The notes under the pieces: model-generated
Database searches by the model: none
What the model was told of the DNA's origin: nothing
Seen by the model: only the letters and a program-made list of their open reading frames with translations
Shown: positions 60,301 to 64,000 of the stretch, piece after piece
How the letters are laid out: every line of letters begins with the position of its first letter
Position numbering within the stretch: position 1 is the first letter of the stretch
NCBI RefSeq assembly: GCF_027172205.1
Contig: NC_070614.1
Location: 44,445,001-44,509,000, forward strand
Source: Podarcis raffonei
Lineage: Eukaryota > Chordata > Lepidosauria > Squamata > Lacertidae
Direction of reading: 5' to 3'
Length of the DNA: 64,000 bases
Made by a program: the position numbers and the translations under genes

Positions 60301-63300
60301 CACCACAAGGTCTGAGGGAGAGTGGACCAACCCCTGCTGAAAAAGTTTGCTGACCCCTGGCCTATGCAAGTCTCTCTGAACTCTTCCGATCACTCTCTCC
60401 AACCACCTCTTCTACACTCAAACACCCTCATGAAAGCTGCTAAGGACTGCTGGCCATTTTTTTCCTGCTCTCCCACTCACCCCCTCCCTTTCATTCCATT
60501 TTCACTCCATTTTCTTATCCCACCCCCCGTGTGCACACCATTTAAAAAAAAATATTTTTGCACCAGACACATGAAGCTGCAAGTGTGTATGTTAAATAAG
60601 TGTAAGCGGGAGTTAACAGGTATTAACTCTTAAAGGACAGGTAAGTAACAGCAACTATCAAAAGAGTTAGAGCTACCTACGACTGTCCCAAAAATTCAAC
60701 TGGCATAAATTAGACCTTTTTTAAAACAACAACAACGGTGTGTGTGTGTGTGTGTGTGTGTGTGCAGGGTGCTATCAGAAATCCTAACCATATCTCAGTG
60801 GGGGTGGGGGTAGAATTTTTTAAGAAATGTGTATGGGAACTTGCCTACCTATTTCCCCTCTTGGTATCTCCTAACAGCATGAATTGGTCAAGTGAAGTGC
60901 TTGTCAAACTGTGTCAAATTATACCCTTGCGACATTCTGTAGTTTGTCAGTGCCTGTCGAAGTGTTCATGGAAATGCTTTATAGACCTTTCAATTATCTT
61001 TCCCCTTAGCTCCACTCATTCCTGCAGAGAATCTCATTCAACAACAGTGCTGGGGATGAAATCACATTAAACGAATATGGAGAGTTAGCAGCTGGCTTTG
61101 ATATTACCAACTTGGTCACTTTCCCAAATCATTCCTACATCAGAGTCAAAGTGGGAAGGCTAGATCCTCAGGCCCCTCCTGGCAAACAGCTCACCATTAA
61201 TGAAGACAGAATCAAATGGCACAGGCGCTTCACTAAGGTATGGAAATAAATGCACAGTGGCTGAAATGCCATAATATGTGGTGACCCACAAAATGGGTTG
61301 CAACAAAAGCACTTCACACATTGTTAACTTTGATATTCACTATTAAAATATAGGCTTAAAAAAAGAGGATTCCATATCTAGATGGATAGTACTTGCTTGC
61401 TTGCTTGGTTGCTTGGATGGATGGATGGATGGATGGATAGTTGGCATCCGTCTGTCCCAGGAGACAATGGAGAAGTGCACCTTTGGGGGTGAGGTCAAAC
61501 TTTTTGAAGGCTACAGCACCAGGTGTGGCTGTAGAGACCAATGTGAGAGAGATAGTTTAATGGTGAGATACTCCATTTGAATGACTTTTCCTGCATGTTA
61601 GCGCCTTCAGCTTCTGAGGCCCTCTTTCTTGGTCTGCTGTTTTGTTGGTGGCACTTTTCTTGTACATGATATTATATTGCATGTGATACTGACATTATAA
61701 GCCATCAAGAAAACATTGCCCTTTAAGAAATGCTGTAAGGTCTACCAGTACAGTGGTGCCTCGGGTTACAGACACTTCATGTTACAGACTCCGCTAACCC
61801 AGAAATAGTACCTCAGGTTAAGAACTTTGCTTCAGGATGAGAACAGAAATTGTGTGTCAGTGGCGTGGCGGCAGCGGGAGGCCCCATTATCTAAAGTGGT
61901 ACCTCAGGTTAAGCACAGTTTCAGGTTAAGAATGGACCTCCGGAATGAATTAAGTTCTTATCCCAAGGTACCATTGTACATGAACAGATGACCCACAATA
62001 CCAAAAAGAGCTACATGCCCAGAAAACATCTCACACAAAGGAGGACCAATGACTACCAGAAAATCCACAATTGTCCAGCATTCTTGTTTGTGAAATTACT
62101 GAAGCAAAGGCTACGCTAGCTGTATCATTGTTTGGGCGGAGAATGAGCATTATAATCTTCTTGAGTTTGTGTGATTCTAAGTTTGGGATGCATACATCTT
62201 GAGACAGTTGTAGCTGGTGAATAAGCCTAAGGTGGGCATAAGCACTCCTAGCCACCAAAAAGAAACATAGAAACTCCTGCTTCAGAAGGAGTGCAACCCC
62301 TCCCATAACAGGTTTTGCACATAATTCCCAAGCAGGAGTGCCAAGCTTGGCCCCACAACTATGGGTGCCAGGGCTGTGGGGGTCATGCAGTGTGAATAAC
62401 CCTGGCACCAAAATTTGTGGGTGCCCAGCCCCTTCAAGGGGGATTTTGTGGGTGCTAGGGCCAACCCAGAGTTGGCACCTATGTTCCCAAGCATGGGAAA
62501 CACCCACCCAAAGTACTCCTCTCTTATAAGGATTCAACCCCCACCCAATCCATCACTCCCTCCAGACACCTGGGCAGTACCTTCACCACCTTCTCTCTTT
62601 CCAATCTAGTGAAGAGAGAGAGCTGCAGATCATCAGCATACAGATGACACTGTGTTCCAGATCCTAGGATATGATTCTGAAGTGTTCCATACAGATGATA
62701 AATGGCAACAAAACACAGAATGGGTCCTAAAGGGACACCAAAGCCCAAAAGCCATGGCATGGTTCCCTAGTATTAGTTTCTCAGATTGACCATGCAGGTA
62801 GGAACAGAACCACTGTAATGGGTTATGTTTAATTGCCATCTCATTGAGTCACAACAAAGAACATATATAAAATCCTTAAAGAAAATGCAGTTAGGTTGTG
62901 AAGTGAGATTAGATTGAATTCTGGTGCAGCTGAAAGAGTGGATGGTCTAGGTATAAATATTGCAGTCTTGTTGAGTTTGTACAATGATTAGAGGAGCAGC
63001 TCTTTACCACACTGTATGTGACACCTGTGCACATATGGATCATATATTTCACACTATTAGTCCTCATAGGTAAAGGTAAAGGTACCCCTGCCCGTACGGG
63101 CCAGTCTTGACAGACTCTGGGGTTGTGCGCCCATCTCACTCAGCGCTGTCCGCAGACACTTCCGGGTCACGTGGCCAGCGTGACATCGCTGCTCTGGCGA
63201 GCCAGAGCCGCACACGGAAACACCGTTTACCTTCCCGCTGGTAAGTGGTCCCTATTTATCTACTTGCACCCGGGGGTGCTTTCGAACTGCTAGGTTGGCA

Positions 63301-63633
63301 GGCGCTGGGACCGAGCAGCGGGAGCGCACCCCGCCGTGGGGATTCGAACCGCTGACCTTTCGATCGGCAAGCCCTAGGCGCTGAGGCTTTTACCCACAGC
63401 GCCACCTGCGTCCCTTATTAGTCCTCATATTTACTGCTAAATCACCTGATATTGGATATTACATTGATCCCCCAAAACATTTATCTTTTCCTACGTCTTT
63501 GGATAGGTGCCACCCCCTTCTGTATGTAATGACATCTGCCATTCTGGATACGGGAAGAAAAAGAAGGAGGGGAAGAAGTTTTGCTGCTATGACTGTGATC
63601 AATGTCCAGAAGGAATGATCTCAAATGAGAAAG
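54352..63633 (+). CDS. V2R-G: type 2 vomeronasal receptor, exons 1-5 (exon 6 outside window)
   Basis: Exons on the plus strand are 54352-54572, 55302-55593, 56662-57534, 61010-61237 and 63507-63633, giving about 480 residues, open throughout. Exon 1 has two close Met codons and a leucine run, then [20 protein letters not shown]. Exon 2 departs from the others: FAVYEINEN where all other copies have Asp, GFHSYDSY for GFHIYDSY, and GGLGFDTT at the predicted contact motif. Exon 3 keeps [11 protein letters not shown] and [19 protein letters not shown]. Exon 5 reads [20 protein letters not shown]. The exon 5 donor is gtggac instead of gtagga, a weaker site. Introns 3 and 4 are long (3.5 and 2.3 kb) and full of repeats. 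Whether the gene works depends on exon 6, which cannot be seen. Confidence 0.85.
55830..55975 (+). mobile_element. L2-type LINE reverse-transcriptase fragment
   Basis: The frame [20 protein letters not shown] followed by [15 protein letters not shown] matches the 'HITPvLkxLHWLPVxyRixFKillLvYKaln' region of L2/CR1-type ORF2 proteins. It is a short internal fragment in intron 2 of V2R-G. Confidence 0.6.
56190..56400 (-). mobile_element. LINE ORF fragment, minus strand
   Basis: The minus-strand frame [20 protein letters not shown] resembles the 'ETieHvLlxCplYsdlR' region found near the end of several LINE proteins. It lies in intron 2 of V2R-G. The family is not determined. Confidence 0.5.
57718..58625 (+). 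mobile_element. CR1 LINE, 3' third
   Basis: Reverse-transcriptase text contains the catalytic FADD motif ([10 protein letters not shown]) at about 57799-57828, then [20 protein letters not shown] and [13 protein letters not shown]. The typical CR1 ending gggctggatgacccttgtgg follows. It is interrupted by frame breaks and lacks the 5' part. It lies in intron 3 of V2R-G. Confidence 0.9.
58781..59220 (+). mobile_element. Possible solo LTR (Ty1/copia-like or ERV)
   Basis: The segment begins TGTTGGG and can be read to end CCTGCAACA, giving TGTTG/CAACA ends. A TATA-like gtatatag and an AATAAA signal are near 59050-59085. A string resembling a primer-binding site (ttattggtagcagcg) at about 59105 would instead place the end earlier. 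No internal genes and no clear target duplication are seen. This is a weak call. Confidence 0.35.
59280..59902 (-). mobile_element. Decayed Tigger/pogo-type transposase N-terminal fragment
   Basis: The minus-strand frame contains [14 protein letters not shown] (CENP-B-like helix-turn-helix), then [20 protein letters not shown] and [14 protein letters not shown]. This is the arrangement of Tigger N-termini. Further on, [12 protein letters not shown] resembles the TGEAASADxEAA motif. It is much older than the copy at 7.66-10.35 kb, and its catalytic domain is missing. Confidence 0.6.
60074..60359 (-). mobile_element. hAT (Charlie-type) non-autonomous element
   Basis: On the minus strand it starts CAGGGGTCAGCAAACTTTTT, the familiar terminal sequence of hAT-Charlie relics. 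It contains ccggcccatggatgt-type text. A 71 bp internal segment (from 60127) is duplicated in tandem (from 60198). It lies in intron 3 of V2R-G. Confidence 0.7.
60738..60764. repeat. (GT)n microsatellite
   Basis: About 13 GT units follow (AAC)n, 245 bp before exon 4 of V2R-G. Confidence 0.95.
61390..61438. repeat. (TTGC)n(ATGG)n simple repeat
   Basis: Four-base repeats change from cttg to gatg within 50 bp. The following about 120 bp (ggcatccgtctgtcccagga, gtgcacctttgggggtgagg) look like an interspersed repeat that I cannot name. Confidence 0.8.
61751..61976. mobile_element. MITE-like element, copy 4
   Basis: The left end is cagtggtgcctcgggttaca and the right end is aaggtaccattg, with TA on both sides. 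It is 226 bp long. The left end matches the Tigger end at 10348 particularly well (cagtggtgcctcg). It lies in intron 4 of V2R-G. Confidence 0.8.
62530..62860 (-). mobile_element. LINE reverse-transcriptase core fragment (YADD)
   Basis: The minus-strand frame [20 protein letters not shown] leads to the catalytic [12 protein letters not shown] motif. [14 protein letters not shown] follows, as in L2-type LINE proteins. It has diverged and has no flanking ends. The upstream 62230-62520 holds proline-rich pseudo-frames that look like a degraded repeat. Confidence 0.75.
63068..63415 (-). mobile_element. tRNA-derived squamate SINE, full length
   Basis: On the minus strand it begins gggacgcaggtggcgctgtg (A-box region), has a B box cggttcgaatccccac, a body shared with the copies at 11692 and 50148, and a (GGTAAA)n tail. 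Its high GC content and clean boxes suggest a young copy. It ends about 90 bp before exon 5 of V2R-G. Confidence 0.9.
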
Positions 63634-64000
63634 GTGGACAATGTCATCTTAAGACAATACCAAACAATGCAATTTATTTTAGTAAGCTCTGGGTTCTTCA
63701 GCAAGGGAAGCAAGGGAAGGCTTAAAATATGGCTTGATGTGTTTTTCTCATTGTTTATAGATAACATCAATATAATTTTATCTTTAAAACATCTTGCAGA
63801 AAATATTTTAAAATGGGAGATAATATATTTTTCCTCCAACTTCTATAAAGTTTTGGGGGAATATAAGTTGTGGTTTCTCCTCTATGAACACCCTGTTTGA
63901 TGACAGGGTGAAAGTCTCATTAAAGTCACCTTTCTGGGCCACAGAGATTTCAGCTGTAACGTACTCATTTTTATATGTAGTATATGATTTGAGGGGAAAG
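63634..64000. other. Start of intron 5 of V2R-G
   Basis: This AT-rich sequence follows the exon 5 donor. No repeat or exon was recognised before the window ends. Confidence 0.5.

Noticed and set aside
62031-62537. 168-codon minus-strand frame
   Set aside because: It has low-complexity composition, no recognisable motif and overlaps degraded repeat sequence. It is judged to be a chance frame.

Overview
The window is a vertebrate accessory region, most likely from a squamate reptile (lizard). It holds an array of type 2 vomeronasal receptor (V2R, class C GPCR) genes. The V2R array, tRNA-derived SINEs with a (GGTAAA)n tail, L2-like, CR1 and L1 LINEs, a Bov-B/Sauria-like scrap and a Tigger DNA transposon all fit a squamate. 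The species is not identified from the sequence. No unrelated host gene was seen.

Every V2R locus follows the same six-exon plan. Exon 1 carries a poly-leucine signal peptide and the start of the ligand-binding domain. Exon 2 is always 292 nt. Exon 3 is about 870-890 nt and forms the bulk of the Venus-flytrap domain. Exon 4 is always 228 nt, and exon 5 is always 127 nt and carries the cysteine-rich region. Exon 6 is about 900 nt and holds the last cysteines and all seven membrane helices. Splice phases agree across loci (phase 2 after exon 1, phase 0 after exons 2-4, phase 1 after exon 5).

Layout: V2R-A (823-7355, minus) is a pseudogene cut off by the window start. A nearly complete Tigger transposon lies at about 7.66-10.35 kb. 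V2R-B (10692-17866, minus) has five intact exons and a LINE inserted in exon 3. V2R-C (19913-28524, minus) reads as an intact 888-residue receptor and carries an opposite-strand V2R scrap in intron 1. V2R-D (29.7-30.85 kb, minus) is an exon 6 relic split by a LINE and an LTR. V2R-E (31944-39664, minus) and V2R-F (43785-52800, plus) are two intact 879-residue receptors in head-to-head arms of a large palindrome, with arms at about 31.3-40.8 and 43.1-53.7 kb and a 2.2 kb spacer of LINE debris. V2R-G (54352-63633, plus) has five intact exons, and exon 6 lies beyond the window.

The receptors would be expressed at the surface of vomeronasal sensory neurons, where V2Rs bind peptide or protein chemosignals and signal through G proteins. 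The predicted ligand-contact stretch in exon 2 differs between loci. Short upstream blocks are shared by the genes and are candidate common promoter elements. Introns and intergenic DNA are mostly decayed transposable elements. The points most worth a second look are the E/F palindrome with its junction duplications, the shared upstream blocks, the LINE that killed V2R-B, and the Tigger copy with its MITE-like relatives.
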